Shown here: in pieces, positions 38,401-44,381 of the stretch
Numbering within the stretch: the first letter of the stretch is position 1
Layout: the number at the start of each line of letters is the position of its first letter
Assembly: GCF_024722015.1 (NCBI RefSeq)
Contig: NZ_JANQBD010000004.1
Span: forward strand, 62,001-126,000
Direction of reading: 5' to 3'
From: Paenibacillus radicis (ex Xue et al. 2023)
GTDB taxonomy: Bacteria > Bacillota > Bacilli > Paenibacillales > NBRC-103111
Length of the DNA: 64,000 bases
Program-made: the position numbers and the translations under genes
The notes under the pieces: model-generated
The model's database searches: none
Told to the model about the DNA's origin: nothing
What the model saw: the letters and a program-made list of their open reading frames with translations, nothing else

Positions 38401-40292
38401 CAGCAACAACAAGCTATACGCAGAGTGTAGCGAATAATATTGTGAGCTTGAAGCTTACACCGACGGTAGTAGATGCAGCTGCGAGTGTGACAGTGAATGG
38501 AACAACTGTTACAAGCGGCCAGCCAAGTGCAGCGATTGCGCTTAATGTTGGGGTGAATACTATTACGGTGGTTGTAACGGCAGCGGATGGCTCTACAAAA
38601 ATATACAAGATCCAGGTTACGAGGATCAGCAGTAATAGTAACGCGCTGCTATCCAGCATGGCTGTCGATCAAGGCACGTTGACACCGGCATTTTCACCAG
38701 CAAATCCGAATTATTCAGTGGAGCTGCCCAACGCTGCTTCAAGCATCAAGCTTTTCTTAATCAAGGCTGATCCACGCGCAACAATTACGGTTACAGGTGC
38801 AGTTTACAACAATGTTACAGGCAATGTGTATTCCTACACGGCTACAAACTTGATAATCGGGTCTAACTCAATCCAGATGGTTGTTTCTGCTGAGGATGGA
38901 ACGATAAATCGATATCATATCACAGTGAATCGTGCTCCAGCAGTTAGCAGCAATGCCAACTTGAGCTCATTGACGCTGTCGAGCGGCACCCTGAGTCCTG
39001 CATTTGTATCTGGTACAACAGCTTACACTTCCAGTGTGGTTAATGGGGTTTCAAGCCTTACAGTAACGGGGAATGTAGAAAATAATAATGCCACGATGAC
39101 GGTTAATGGAAATCCAGTCACAAGCGATCAAGCAAGCGATATGATTAAGTTGAATGTAGGCGACAACATCATTACTATCGTAGTAACTGCACAGAATGGT
39201 GAATTGAAAACCTACACAATTATAATAAATCGAGCGCCAGAAGCTGCACGTGTAACACAACCCAAGAGTAGCGGGGGAAACGTGGGTACCATTGCCATTG
39301 TTACATCGACAGACGGTAATTTAACGGTTCCTACAGGCAAAAACGGCGAGGTAAGTTTGGGTGATTCAGTCAAAATTTCAATTCCAGCCGATGCTAGTGA
39401 TAAAGAATTGAAATTAACGATAGAAAAAGTGTTGGACAGCCAAAAGCTTCTAACGAATCAAAACATCTTAGTTAGCCCCATCTATGAGATTCTGAAAAAC
39501 TTCTCGGAAAACTTCAGTAAGCCTGTAACGCTGGATTTTGCTTTCGATCCTGCAAGCTTGATGAGCAATCAAAGGGCAGCCGTATTCTATTACGATGAAG
39601 CGAAGAAAGTATGGGTGGAAGTTACCGGCAGTAAAGTAAATGGCGATCACATTACCGTAGAGGTAGATCACTTTACGAAATATGCGGTATTCGCTGTAGA
39701 CCAAGTTACGGAGAAAACGGCAACAGAACAACCTGCGGGCACTAACCCGGCTGTGCAATTGAGCGATATTGCTGGACATTGGGCAGAGATTAGCATCAAG
39801 CAAGCGGTGAGCAGCGGAATCGTTAGTGGTTATCCAGACGGCACATTTAAGCCGAATCATACGGTGACACGCATGGAATTTGCTGTCATGCTGGTGAATA
39901 CACTGAAGCTGCAGGGAGAAGGAGCGGTGCTGACTTTTACAGATACCATGAAGATCGGAACCTGGGCGCAGAAGGCAGTCGCACAAGCATTCCAGGCAGG
40001 TATTATTAAGGGTTATGAGGACGGAACCTTCCGTCCGGGTGCAGAAATTACACGCGCAGAGATGGCCGTGATGCTTGCTAATGCTTTGGGTCTGGCGCTT
40101 GACGCTGACACTACAACTGGATTCGCGGACGACAAGGATGTTCCGGAGTGGGCGAAAGGCTCAGTAGCGGCGATGAAGAAACAAAAACTTGTTGAAGGCA
40201 GAGGTGCCGACGAATTCGGTCCTACGGCTTTAACAACGAGAGCCGAGGCTGTAAAGGTGCTGCTGAACATGCAGGCGCAAAAAAGCAAGTAA
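26445..40292 (+). CDS. Giant multi-domain S-layer-anchored surface protein (4615 residues)
   Basis: A secreted protein with a signal peptide (MYKKIYRVLSLILAILIAL..., cut after VQA near 32). Modules in order: six BspA-like leucine-rich units (about 36-1300); a sugar-isomerase/epimerase-like TIM barrel (about 1324-1632, with DTIQWAHDHGFDAVDVTCYY, MGAPVIRIFAG and GIQNHGD); an F5/8C-like lectin domain (about 1728-1916); a pectate-lyase-type beta-helix (about 2040-2550, opening DDTERIQNAVNML and ILLKAGTYRVSSTI); a second F5/8C-like domain (2680-2840); an Ig-like module; four FN3-like units (about 3266-3660); a Big_2 domain (about 3783-3866); three cadherin-like beta-sandwich repeats (about 3966-4264); a ZU5-like domain; and three SLH domains (about 4438-4612) for binding the cell-wall polymer. 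ATG 26445 has GAGGAG 7 nt upstream and gives the signal peptide. A role in binding and cutting a polysaccharide is inferred. Confidence 0.92.
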   Translation: MYKKIYRVLSLILAILIALNSFQLTMGTKVQAAGDTFNATTGTLTLNGSFAAGGLKAQIDAVINPLGKGYSDIKALIVTAGVVGVGKTADGGSDITGIIPSLTALVDFQMIGTSAVQSSSTAPGDNVVLKNFFTTANAQLKSVTLQNATTINAQAFQNLSSLTTLVIPKVTTIASTNAFTGDNSLTSITLGATPPTLTSGTITALLSNLAAGAIFYVPAANLATYQATAPWSTIPTRISAIPSGGGGSSGTFDAATGTLTLTGAFAVSTLKTQIDAVLPSGKTYADIKVLKITAGIVGVDDTTNIIPLLTNLQDFQMTGTAATQSTTVANSVYTVQANFFTQTNAQLTTVTLQNAKTLNAQAFQNCSCMTTLIVPSLINVVDVSAFSGTNLTSITLGPSIPTSGPAFFPANVTFFVPAGSLSAYKTAWSSAASRIKAIGDPPDNTQGSFDAATGTLTLTGAFAVNTLKAEIDAVINPLSKAYTDIKDLVITNGIVGSTDATGTIPLLTNLQDLQIVGNATTQSSSNSSTKNTTPKNLASGTANSKLRSVTLNNVTTLGTTTFSGVDSLTNLVIPMVTVVADAKVFQNVTNLTSITLGATPPTSGAGFFPANATFFVPADKVAAYKTDAVMGAIANPIKAIGEALDYIQGFEATTGTLTLTGAFAVGSLKAQIDAIINPLNKQYSDIKVLKVSAGTIGIDDVAATGVMPQLINLEDLQLIGSATTQGTSNSNTVGSSPKNLVSSANSKLKSVTLKNVTTIGTSTFSGSASLSTLVIPSVTTVTNADAFTGCTKLTSITFGATPPPATAGPNLFPAIATFYVPVDKVAAYKGDAVWSSVASRIKAIGDTSGGEPPVTDGNAVITFNTTGSLLDLLAAAGYDSTDSTQAASLKTIVIKAGGAKKVFANSDFNPTTGKSFSNYINLTTFTIEKPEDPSYLTWNGNKLPNNSFKGLAKLKQVKIGIDTSYIGTSAFEGCISLETAEFGLTRALGPWAFKGDTNLKSITFNKTYLPIGLDDYVGPPEAQGDWFYGVNTDNLIIYVPTVAVNAFLADADWSNIGDNGITIMSNGDNAAEDAGSGPPATQNVVVNTFTSKFLQSAIDSSNYSGNDYGDIRVLTINAGVLDPADCVFIATSLKKLEELYVVGTANFVDGVIPKNAYEGNKYLKKVKADNVTTIGAKAFNLFESLTEVNFPNVTRINTQAFAQTKGSSASKLTTAKFPKVQVIEQRAFYFCVNLTDLYLGSLPPKLDVPYGKQGLWFNFVTHMTVHVPSLAVYNEYLKLENSDQIDWSAMTFVADNGDALPIIPQAAPYVDADYNYLREDHPVPYYNGDYGISLNMYTFNMNLNSWLQGRTSPVPMTTLDTIQWAHDHGFDAVDVTCYYIPGYSNTDMPTPDQQVAIHAYAKQIKDLAGSLGIAISGTGIQNNFADPNQARRDVDIERIKFWTQIASEMGAPVIRIFAGPPPVDITRTGWAAITRDRITPAIQQVADFAAANFPTVQIGIQNHGDMLATANQVLQLVKWVNRSNVGVVNDTGYYRDFMNTDATHYDWYKDISLILPYSNNFQVKKKPAGAETTELMDLNKLFGTIRNSPYRGYIPVELLWLANDDGYPGKLNTPPYEETLAFLDSMKKAMRDTKHIISEDDITLSLKASHPNIVSVDENARSIQVIEKTSLEQLDAQTTNGAGTILRVLDANGIPKKEIAELVAGDKFVVIVGTSKKEYTIQVIHYTLENLALNPNASNIKVSSFRSGIDPANAFNGASTGNAGSGYQVDGSQSTASNISAGKNTFWLALDLGQMKKIDQFSVAWGTSVGDLTTRLKDSTYRIEYTNDPAKWAAISNATVAGSSGIATGYSKPAGWDLAYAQDVTQLPDANGNKVFMSNLASPINARYVMVTGELASNWIEIYNFYVFQKEVSNIVPTQPVYPTGDLARIVPDYEGMSLTVGRPAIVKKDKAVPKFHITAMENITVSGVMKDSSGATVYTLPSQNIASGATSVIAPNITASALGTYTFEFTISGSKTIYDKVYFTAVDDDITKYNYTKPYPAFSVNAGKLVYVPDYRGNSVMDYSNVGYKGGGVEIPNVPVKIILEPSEDSNSDDTERIQNAVNMLGRIDPDSSGFRGSILLKAGTYRVSSTIKISSSGIVLKGEGDDHGGIETHNTPLSPTNWKDYTHSEAPQPNVTKVVATWIASSYDKNTAVFNFAGAATSNSGSPIKVVDQYVPAGGHTIRLENVSGLSVGDTVNVRKAVNAAWAQDLKMDVMTDAPGILSANQWAVNGAVDSGYSTMDEERTIKSINPVTNEITLLEPLADALDMKYGVSTVTKYSPTGRINNVGIENMQIMSRFDASSTAINTAFGVDYMSYNDELHAELAVRFGNVQNAWARTITTYHIDSAVAIATGVSKITIQDVNCLEPVSGTGGERRYNFSNAGGTLVLNQRNYSRYTRHGFIVMGNVVGQNVFYNNRTDYQFDANEPHLRWSIGGLYDNFNGRIYLQDRWNNGTAHGWSGANYTLYNNTGYYIISQNQLAANYLFGQSGTRLPFVMDAVDPGNVPNFRAYEYSNGSKMTPGSLFIQQLKDRLGQGAVDKTNSSAIPVIIDQSGNFASQFATLTGIFVDGVPLANFNKEVLGYTVPVALDYTVLPAITYTADTGATVTTSVGGNNAVIFTVSVPGKTDSVYTVNYGIINKAVPVTSSAGVSTVNNLIDGITSTSWSSSGTPWVQFYLGDKPAFIDSVSLGYSRDTQIRRSYYFDFLVSNDGYTWTKVMASNWQQDNLGNGHIMGKEVMPGSDGDSASDYETFTFPANISGRLLRVAMYGARAGTGTGTSNANKYWAIDVGAAINGGLLTVSKQPQNAAKREGFTATYTVTVSGGTRPYNYQWKVSKDDGLTWNDAATGTGANTVTYTTGEITAAMDGYKYRSKVTDSDAGGPQTAYSNVATLTVKQDTGITVTPVDTSVSVFDNVIYSRSATIRNTSFVYGLLGYVDIKPAGSTVFVIPSNIAPRTESVAAFLDSIATYWPPDDDSLRDSKKSYIRKSGEQIRDGDHLLIINPAKTGVERYIINYAKMDDSTVVSADKSVLTFDRIKGQNTAADSITGNLILPTTSSYGSTISWKVENNTNLTAAGVVKRPLYVDGDAKVTLTATVASAAVIDTVIFNLTILKKGADEVPSNNAAVTAKGSSETGYLWGLTVDNASKTIAGLTASTSVDVFKNGITADQSARLKVVTSAVGSVVTAATFADAVETTKNVANGNLLIVLAEDGITLNKYTIALKPNAATPTAVAVPGKKYNTTKLTGLLAGTTYQYVIRTALGTPSASTWASSSVQFTTGANETEKDNLFVTQGSYLYIRAAETAAMSASSAMYILIDVSQINKTVDASAPAVALQPGSNHFTTKLTSLLSGTAYEYINNTSAQELDNWDAALLFTTAVGETTKDNIPVTTGQYLHIRFSATDSKDASSEKNIYMTADLVKVKPVNATPQSSALPGSLGGTTKLTGLLPNTTYRYIINTNNDNPATDAWEHKGQSIATGSGQTAYDNIVSSPELYIHLMAVENSSNANSLPQNYLVGAGGVKSLPQGVIPTASADPGTVGGTMKLTGLLPDTAYEFVVTDALSSPKNTTWGESIVSRTRTGAGETAIDNVEVPADLGNMHIRTGGTTTNSPSDAQNFIILNAYVNNAAGTLSNNAYVTAATSGVGYIPGIIVSGKAPNFTILNVPEGTTKEALKATLLRNSKAGWKVVANATVSATVKDTATFNNAREISTNVLNANVLTVLAEDGKTVQRYTISTIPATAVRVTGITVSKETLSIVKDSTQQLTATVSPTNAYNKDVSWSSSDENVATVDENGVVTAVAVGTVTIKATTVDGGFMAASMVTVLKNTSTPATPTEDGTANKAGTVQNANFNIIVNADTGATVTAKIGGMNVLQSGTGVMAASGKATLPIDLTKLSAGTNAIVIIATDATGNVSGALTVTVTRAARSNADLSDISLSSGSLNETFVPATTSYTQSVANNIVSLKLTPTVVDAAASVTVNGTTVTSGQPSAAIALNVGVNTITVVVTAADGSTKIYKIQVTRISSNSNALLSSMAVDQGTLTPAFSPANPNYSVELPNAASSIKLFLIKADPRATITVTGAVYNNVTGNVYSYTATNLIIGSNSIQMVVSAEDGTINRYHITVNRAPAVSSNANLSSLTLSSGTLSPAFVSGTTAYTSSVVNGVSSLTVTGNVENNNATMTVNGNPVTSDQASDMIKLNVGDNIITIVVTAQNGELKTYTIIINRAPEAARVTQPKSSGGNVGTIAIVTSTDGNLTVPTGKNGEVSLGDSVKISIPADASDKELKLTIEKVLDSQKLLTNQNILVSPIYEILKNFSENFSKPVTLDFAFDPASLMSNQRAAVFYYDEAKKVWVEVTGSKVNGDHITVEVDHFTKYAVFAVDQVTEKTATEQPAGTNPAVQLSDIAGHWAEISIKQAVSSGIVSGYPDGTFKPNHTVTRMEFAVMLVNTLKLQGEGAVLTFTDTMKIGTWAQKAVAQAFQAGIIKGYEDGTFRPGAEITRAEMAVMLANALGLALDADTTTGFADDKDVPEWAKGSVAAMKKQKLVEGRGADEFGPTALTTRAEAVKVLLNMQAQKSK
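26551..28985 (+). repeat. Four tandem in-gene repeats of about 600 bp (BspA-like units 1-4)
   Basis: Units begin near 26551, 27195, 27785 and 28395. Each opens with a nearly constant stretch coding for ATTGTLTLTGAFAV..LKAQID and closes with TFFVPA..AAYK...ASRIKAIG. Units 5 and 6 (from about 29020 and 29690) are much more diverged. Recent duplication of unit 2-4 DNA is suggested by the near-identical openings. Confidence 0.75.
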
Positions 40293-40320
40293 CGTATAAG
40301 GTGTAGTAAGATCGATATTA

Positions 40321-40371
40321 GGTTATTCCTCAGGCAGTCGAACAGACTGCTTAAGGATAACCTTTTTTTTC
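40321..40371 (+). terminator. Rho-independent terminator of the giant gene
   Basis: GGTTATTCCT..GGCAGTC pairs with GACTGC..AGGATAACC and is followed by eight T. It stands 29 bp after the stop codon. It probably also serves the converging MFS gene. Confidence 0.9.
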
Positions 40372-40451
40372 TGTTAAACGAAAATGATAAGTCTCTTACT
40401 TATGATATATGGTTAGGCTGAGCAAAACTAGGCGGATGGAAGGCAAGGCCT

Positions 40452-41675
40452 TTATCTTTGCAGGCTCCGAGCTGCCTTGCTTGCATACAGTGTAATTCCA
40501 AGTCCTGCCGCGTACACGATTGCACCAAAGCCATAGGCGGCGGTGTAGTTTCCGCTAAGGTGGATAATCCACCCGGAAAGCCCCGGCCCCAGCATCTGTC
40601 CGACGGCGTAGAAGACAGATATAAAACCGAGTGCAGCGGCAACGATGCTTTGTGGCACCTGCTGCGCCGCTTTAATTTGAATAAGCGTTATTAAACCGCC
40701 GATGCTTGATCCCCATAGCATGGAGGAAATTATAAAGCCTGTCACACTTGGTGTGAACATTGGAATCAGGTCTCCTGCGACCGCACAGCTCCAGGATAGA
40801 ACGAACATCCGGTTTACTCCGAAGCGGTCGGACATGCTGCCCCATACGGGTCCGCCCACAATACTGAAAATTCCTGCCACAGCATACGTAACTCCTGCTG
40901 TTTGGTCAGATAACCCCTGGTCAAGCATGAACCCGGTCTGGTACAGATTAGGGATAAGATAAGCTAACCCAATCAGGAAATATAGCGAGGCGACTCTCAT
41001 GAGGCCTTTGTTCTTGAGCCAGGCAGGTCTGTCCTCAATGCTCTTTCTACTGCTGCTTGCTGCCGGATTTCTTAAAATGACAAGCGCAGCGAGAACTACT
41101 ATTAACGATAAAAAGCCGAAGCATAGCCAAACCGCGCGCCAGCGCCAATCGGGAAACTGCCCGATTAAGAATGGAACGAGAAAGCCGCTCAACAGCATGC
41201 CGATGCCGGCACCGCTTAGCAGAAGGCCGAGCACGGTTCCTTTGCGATTGGGGAAAAAGCCCAGCATAATTGTCATTAGCGGGGTGAAGACCAGGGAGCT
41301 CCCTGCCCCTGCGAGAAGCATGAAGGGCGCTATCGACTCCATGGAAGAAGCCCAGGATAAGCCAAACATACTGACAATAACCGCGCTGCCGCCCATCAGC
41401 AGAACGGACTTTCCGCCCCAGCGAATGGCTAGCAGGCCTGAAAGCCCGACAGTGACTAGATACCCAAGAAACATGATGGTTCCCAGCATACCTCCTTGGG
41501 AGACGGAGAAGCCGAGATCTTCTTCCATGTAAGGAAGAATGAGGCCATATGCCATTCGTGCAAAGCCGGTTGTCGTTACGACGAGCAGCATGCCAACCAG
41601 AGTAAACGGCCAGAAATTAACCGACGATAAGCTTTGTTGTTCATCTTTCAATCTATCCATCTCCGTTCTGTCCAT
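40452..41675 (-). CDS. MFS transporter (YbfB/YjiJ type)
   Basis: A 407-residue major facilitator with about 12 membrane segments. The first segment reads GMLLVVTTTGFARMAYGLIL, typical of the YbfB/YjiJ group, followed by the loop 2-3 signature (RWGGKSVLLMGG) and, after segment 6, a basic cytoplasmic loop (SSSRKSIEDRPAWLKNKG). The cargo is unknown. It lies downstream of an iron-type AraC regulator on the same strand, so export of a siderophore or similar compound is possible (inference). ATG 41675 has no good site; ATG 41660 has GGAG touching it, so the start is uncertain by five codons. Confidence 0.88.
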   Translation of the reverse strand: MDRTEMDRLKDEQQSLSSVNFWPFTLVGMLLVVTTTGFARMAYGLILPYMEEDLGFSVSQGGMLGTIMFLGYLVTVGLSGLLAIRWGGKSVLLMGGSAVIVSMFGLSWASSMESIAPFMLLAGAGSSLVFTPLMTIMLGFFPNRKGTVLGLLLSGAGIGMLLSGFLVPFLIGQFPDWRWRAVWLCFGFLSLIVVLAALVILRNPAASSSRKSIEDRPAWLKNKGLMRVASLYFLIGLAYLIPNLYQTGFMLDQGLSDQTAGVTYAVAGIFSIVGGPVWGSMSDRFGVNRMFVLSWSCAVAGDLIPMFTPSVTGFIISSMLWGSSIGGLITLIQIKAAQQVPQSIVAAALGFISVFYAVGQMLGPGLSGWIIHLSGNYTAAYGFGAIVYAAGLGITLYASKAARSLQR

Positions 41676-41826
41676 AAATAAAAAGCTCTTGTTGTCATGT
41701 TACTGCTGCCGACAGCATTGCCTCTACCCCCAGACGGATTTAAGATGTCGTTTGCGGGAAACAATGGTTCAGGGATTGTTCGTTTAATCAGAATGATTGA
41801 ATCCGACTATCTCTCGGGCTTTAACG

Positions 41827-41870
41827 CCAAAAGAGCCCCCAAACCGATTTATGGCTGGGGGCTCTTTTGG
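41827..41870 (-). terminator. Strong terminator after the AraC regulator gene
   Basis: CCAAAAGAGCCCCC pairs with GGGGGCTCTTTTGG (14 bp perfect) around a 16-base loop. On the reverse strand the arm ends in CTCTTTTGG, so it would end araC transcription before the MFS gene. It separates the two genes, although both face the same way. Confidence 0.8.
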
Positions 41871-41877
41871 TGGCCGG

Positions 41878-42930
41878 TTAACCTATAATGGTGGACAAGG
41901 GGGCTTGCGGGAACAGGCCTCCTGCCCCTCCGCTCACAGAGGGTGGGTAACTGGAACTGCGGCGAAGCAGCGCCCCGGGGTTGACTCCATATTGTTTGCG
42001 GAAGGCCTCGGCAAAATGGCTCGGATTGGAGTATCCGACGGTGCAGGACACTTCATTCACATTAGCGTTCCCTTCTTGAAGCAGCAGCCAAGCTTGTTCC
42101 AACCGTTTTTCACGTAAATAGCCAAAGACGGTATTGCCGTACATCTCTTTGAATCCCACTTTCAGCTTATAATCATTCAGTCCTACTAGCCTCGAGAGTT
42201 GAAGCAAGGACGGAGGTTCACTCATTCGAACCATCATAATTTCGCGCGCAGCCTCGATTCGCGACTGCTCATCCCTCGTCAGCAGCGGTTTAGTCTCTTT
42301 TGAATTCACCAAGAAGGAACGGAAAGCAAGCAGCAGCAATTCCAAAATTCGGCATTCCAGTTCAATACGGTGTAAATCTCGGCTTTGCAGCCCTCCTACA
42401 AGATGTTTGAGAATGACGGCTACTGCGGGATCGATTGTTTCCTGAAATATTCTGTATGGTTTTGCTCCCAGCAGTTCGGCGAAATCAATTGATCTTCCGC
42501 CAGCTGCCTCTGTCAAGTAATCATGAAAAACAGCTACTGACATACCAATCCCAAGCATCATAAATGGCTGTTTGGCATCGAATTCCAACCTTGCTTCAGC
42601 CGTATTGATTAACTGCAAACTCCATTGTCCTGGTACTATTTCTTGTTCGGAGGCAGCCAAATTGGATCTTCTCGTTCCCTGAAAGCAATAACCAAACTCC
42701 ACCATCGGCTCCAGGGAAAACAGTTCTACTGTCCTATCGGAGGTTAGTCTGAAATCCGATAGAACCAGCTCCATTTCCGGCCTTGGTTGAAGACGATGAA
42801 TTAGGCCTGTCCCCGCCGGATGCTGAATCGTGATATCTCTAGATAAGTCCTCCCGGTGGTTTGTAAGTGGCTCCAACTGATCGAAGAAATGATTGAAATT
42901 ATGATGAAAAGCCGCTGCATGCGCATGCAT
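41878..42930 (-). CDS. AraC-family regulator, probably iron/siderophore responsive
   Basis: A 350-residue regulator. The N-terminal part (1-220) includes EFGYCFQGTRRSNL and a long helical region. The C-terminal double HTH (about 245-335) has PPSLLQLSRLVGLNDYKLKV, GFKEMYGNTVFGYLREKRL and VNEVSCTVGYSNPSHFAEAF, as in PchR/Btr-type regulators that use a siderophore as co-activator. I start at ATG 42930 (GGAG 10 nt upstream). The longer frame to 43035 runs through the promoter and Fur box and is unlikely to be translated. The likely targets are iron-uptake genes outside the window, and possibly the MFS gene. Confidence 0.85.
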   Translation of the reverse strand: MHAHAAAFHHNFNHFFDQLEPLTNHREDLSRDITIQHPAGTGLIHRLQPRPEMELVLSDFRLTSDRTVELFSLEPMVEFGYCFQGTRRSNLAASEQEIVPGQWSLQLINTAEARLEFDAKQPFMMLGIGMSVAVFHDYLTEAAGGRSIDFAELLGAKPYRIFQETIDPAVAVILKHLVGGLQSRDLHRIELECRILELLLLAFRSFLVNSKETKPLLTRDEQSRIEAAREIMMVRMSEPPSLLQLSRLVGLNDYKLKVGFKEMYGNTVFGYLREKRLEQAWLLLQEGNANVNEVSCTVGYSNPSHFAEAFRKQYGVNPGALLRRSSSYPPSVSGGAGGLFPQAPLSTIIG

Positions 42931-42965
42931 AGTTTTCACACTCCGGTCACATGAATGGAATTTGA

Positions 42966-43008
42966 TGATAATCATTCTCATTATAAAGAAGATTGAGCTT
43001 TCTGTCGA
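42966..43008 (-). promoter_or_regulatory. Fur box overlapping a near-consensus promoter
   Basis: TGATAATCATTCTCA (42966-42980) matches the 7-1-7 Fur box TGATAATnATTATCA at 13 of 14 defined positions. On the reverse strand TCGACA (43008-43003) and TATAAT (42985-42980), 17 bp apart, form a strong promoter, and the box abuts its -10. Iron repression of the araC gene is inferred from this arrangement. Confidence 0.8.
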
Positions 43009-43157
43009 ACCTCTGGCACAAAGCTGCCAAATCACCCCATAGCTACTTAGAGATTTAGCAACAGATCTTTTTCAAGAAAATATCGAATTGTATTATATAA
43101 TAGGAAGATGACATAGAGGAGTACGAACTCTTACATGATAAAGGTGATAGGACGATT

Positions 43158-44378
43158 ATGGACATTGTAAAGGATTTTTTGCTGCAAATAGCTTTTATAG
43201 CAACGCTAATCTTCACCTTTCAAATATTTTTTGCGGGGAGGTCTGACAAAAATAATCATATAAAGATCATCCTAATTGTATTATTGGGGCTATCTATCGT
43301 ATTATCCATGTCTTTTCCTGCTTATGTTAACTCCAGTATTCGTATGGATATTAGAATCGTTCCCTTATTATTAGGGACATTATATGGGGGCTGGAGAACA
43401 GGCTTAGCCTTATCTACACTTATCATTGTGTACCGATTTTATCTCGGGGTCGATTTTGGATTGTATACTACCATTCTAACACTATTATTTGGCATGCCGG
43501 TGATCATCTATTTTCAAAAGCTTTACATAAAAGCAAAAAAGAACAAAAGGATACAAATTGCGATTCTACTATCCATTTACTATTGTTTAGTTGGACTCAT
43601 AGTGGGGACTACTATAAGAGGATTTTCACTTGAAGTTTTTCAAGTACAATTAATTCATATCCATATTATTGTTGTGGTAATGTTGTTCTTCACTTCTTTA
43701 AACGAAACGATTAATGAAATGATCAGAAAAAATCAGCAGCTGCAATCAGAAGCCAAGGACGCGGAAATCGCCTTCTTGCGTTCCCAGATCAAGCCTCATT
43801 TCCTGTATAATGCTCTCAATTCCATTGCAGCATTGTGTATAGATGAGCCTAGTAAGGCTGAGGAATTGACGATAGATCTTTCACAGTATTTGAGAAGCAG
43901 CTTTGACTTCAAACAACTGGATTCACTAACGACGATAGAAGATGAATTGGAGCTGGTGAAAGCTTATATCAACATCGAAAAGGCACGTTTTGGCGCCAGA
44001 TTGCAAGTTGAGTACGATATCGATGTAAATCTGGATATCCGGATTCCACCGCTCATTTTACAGCCAATAGTGGAAAATGCTATAAGACATGGCCTGATGT
44101 CCACCTTTCGGGGAGGAGCCGTCAAAATAACCGTGAAAGAGGAAGCGGGATCCGTAGTCAGCTTTGCTGTAGAGGACAATGGATGCGGTATGACTGAACA
44201 AAAGCAGGAGGAAATACTTAAACCAGATGCGGAAAAGAAGGGCATAGGGCTGCGGAACATCAGTCAGCGTATTAAGCTGCTTTATGGAAACAATATTCGT
44301 ATTGAAAGTGCCGAGGGAATAGGGACGAAGGTTTTATTCGAAATTCCCGATCAATCGATCAAGCAGAGTGGAGGTTGA
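43158..44378 (+). CDS. LytS-like sensor histidine kinase
   Basis: A 406-residue membrane kinase. The N-terminal half is a 5TMR-LYT-type sensor with five to six membrane segments (residues 5-185). A His-kinase domain follows: the H-box FLRSQIKPHFLYNALNSIAA, with the phospho-His in KPHFLYN, then PPLILQPIVENAIRHG (N-box) and VEDNGCGM (G1). The next gene, 3 bases after the stop, encodes the partner response regulator. The signal is unknown; LytS relatives sense pyruvate, membrane potential or cell-wall state. It is divergent from the iron-type AraC gene. Confidence 0.93.
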   Translation: MDIVKDFLLQIAFIATLIFTFQIFFAGRSDKNNHIKIILIVLLGLSIVLSMSFPAYVNSSIRMDIRIVPLLLGTLYGGWRTGLALSTLIIVYRFYLGVDFGLYTTILTLLFGMPVIIYFQKLYIKAKKNKRIQIAILLSIYYCLVGLIVGTTIRGFSLEVFQVQLIHIHIIVVVMLFFTSLNETINEMIRKNQQLQSEAKDAEIAFLRSQIKPHFLYNALNSIAALCIDEPSKAEELTIDLSQYLRSSFDFKQLDSLTTIEDELELVKAYINIEKARFGARLQVEYDIDVNLDIRIPPLILQPIVENAIRHGLMSTFRGGAVKITVKEEAGSVVSFAVEDNGCGMTEQKQEEILKPDAEKKGIGLRNISQRIKLLYGNNIRIESAEGIGTKVLFEIPDQSIKQSGG

Positions 44379-44381
44379 AGG

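Noticed and set aside
39468..39986. Open frame of 172 codons on the reverse strand near the end of the giant gene
   Set aside because: Antisense to the ZU5-like and first SLH region; cysteine- and histidine-rich nonsense composition.
40999..41532. Forward open frame opposite the MFS gene
   Set aside because: The reverse frame has an unmistakable MFS sequence, and the forward one is basic and proline-rich without domain.
42931..43035. N-terminal extension of the AraC regulator (start at 43035)
   Set aside because: It would place the Fur box and promoter inside the coding region, and the residues are not typical of the family.
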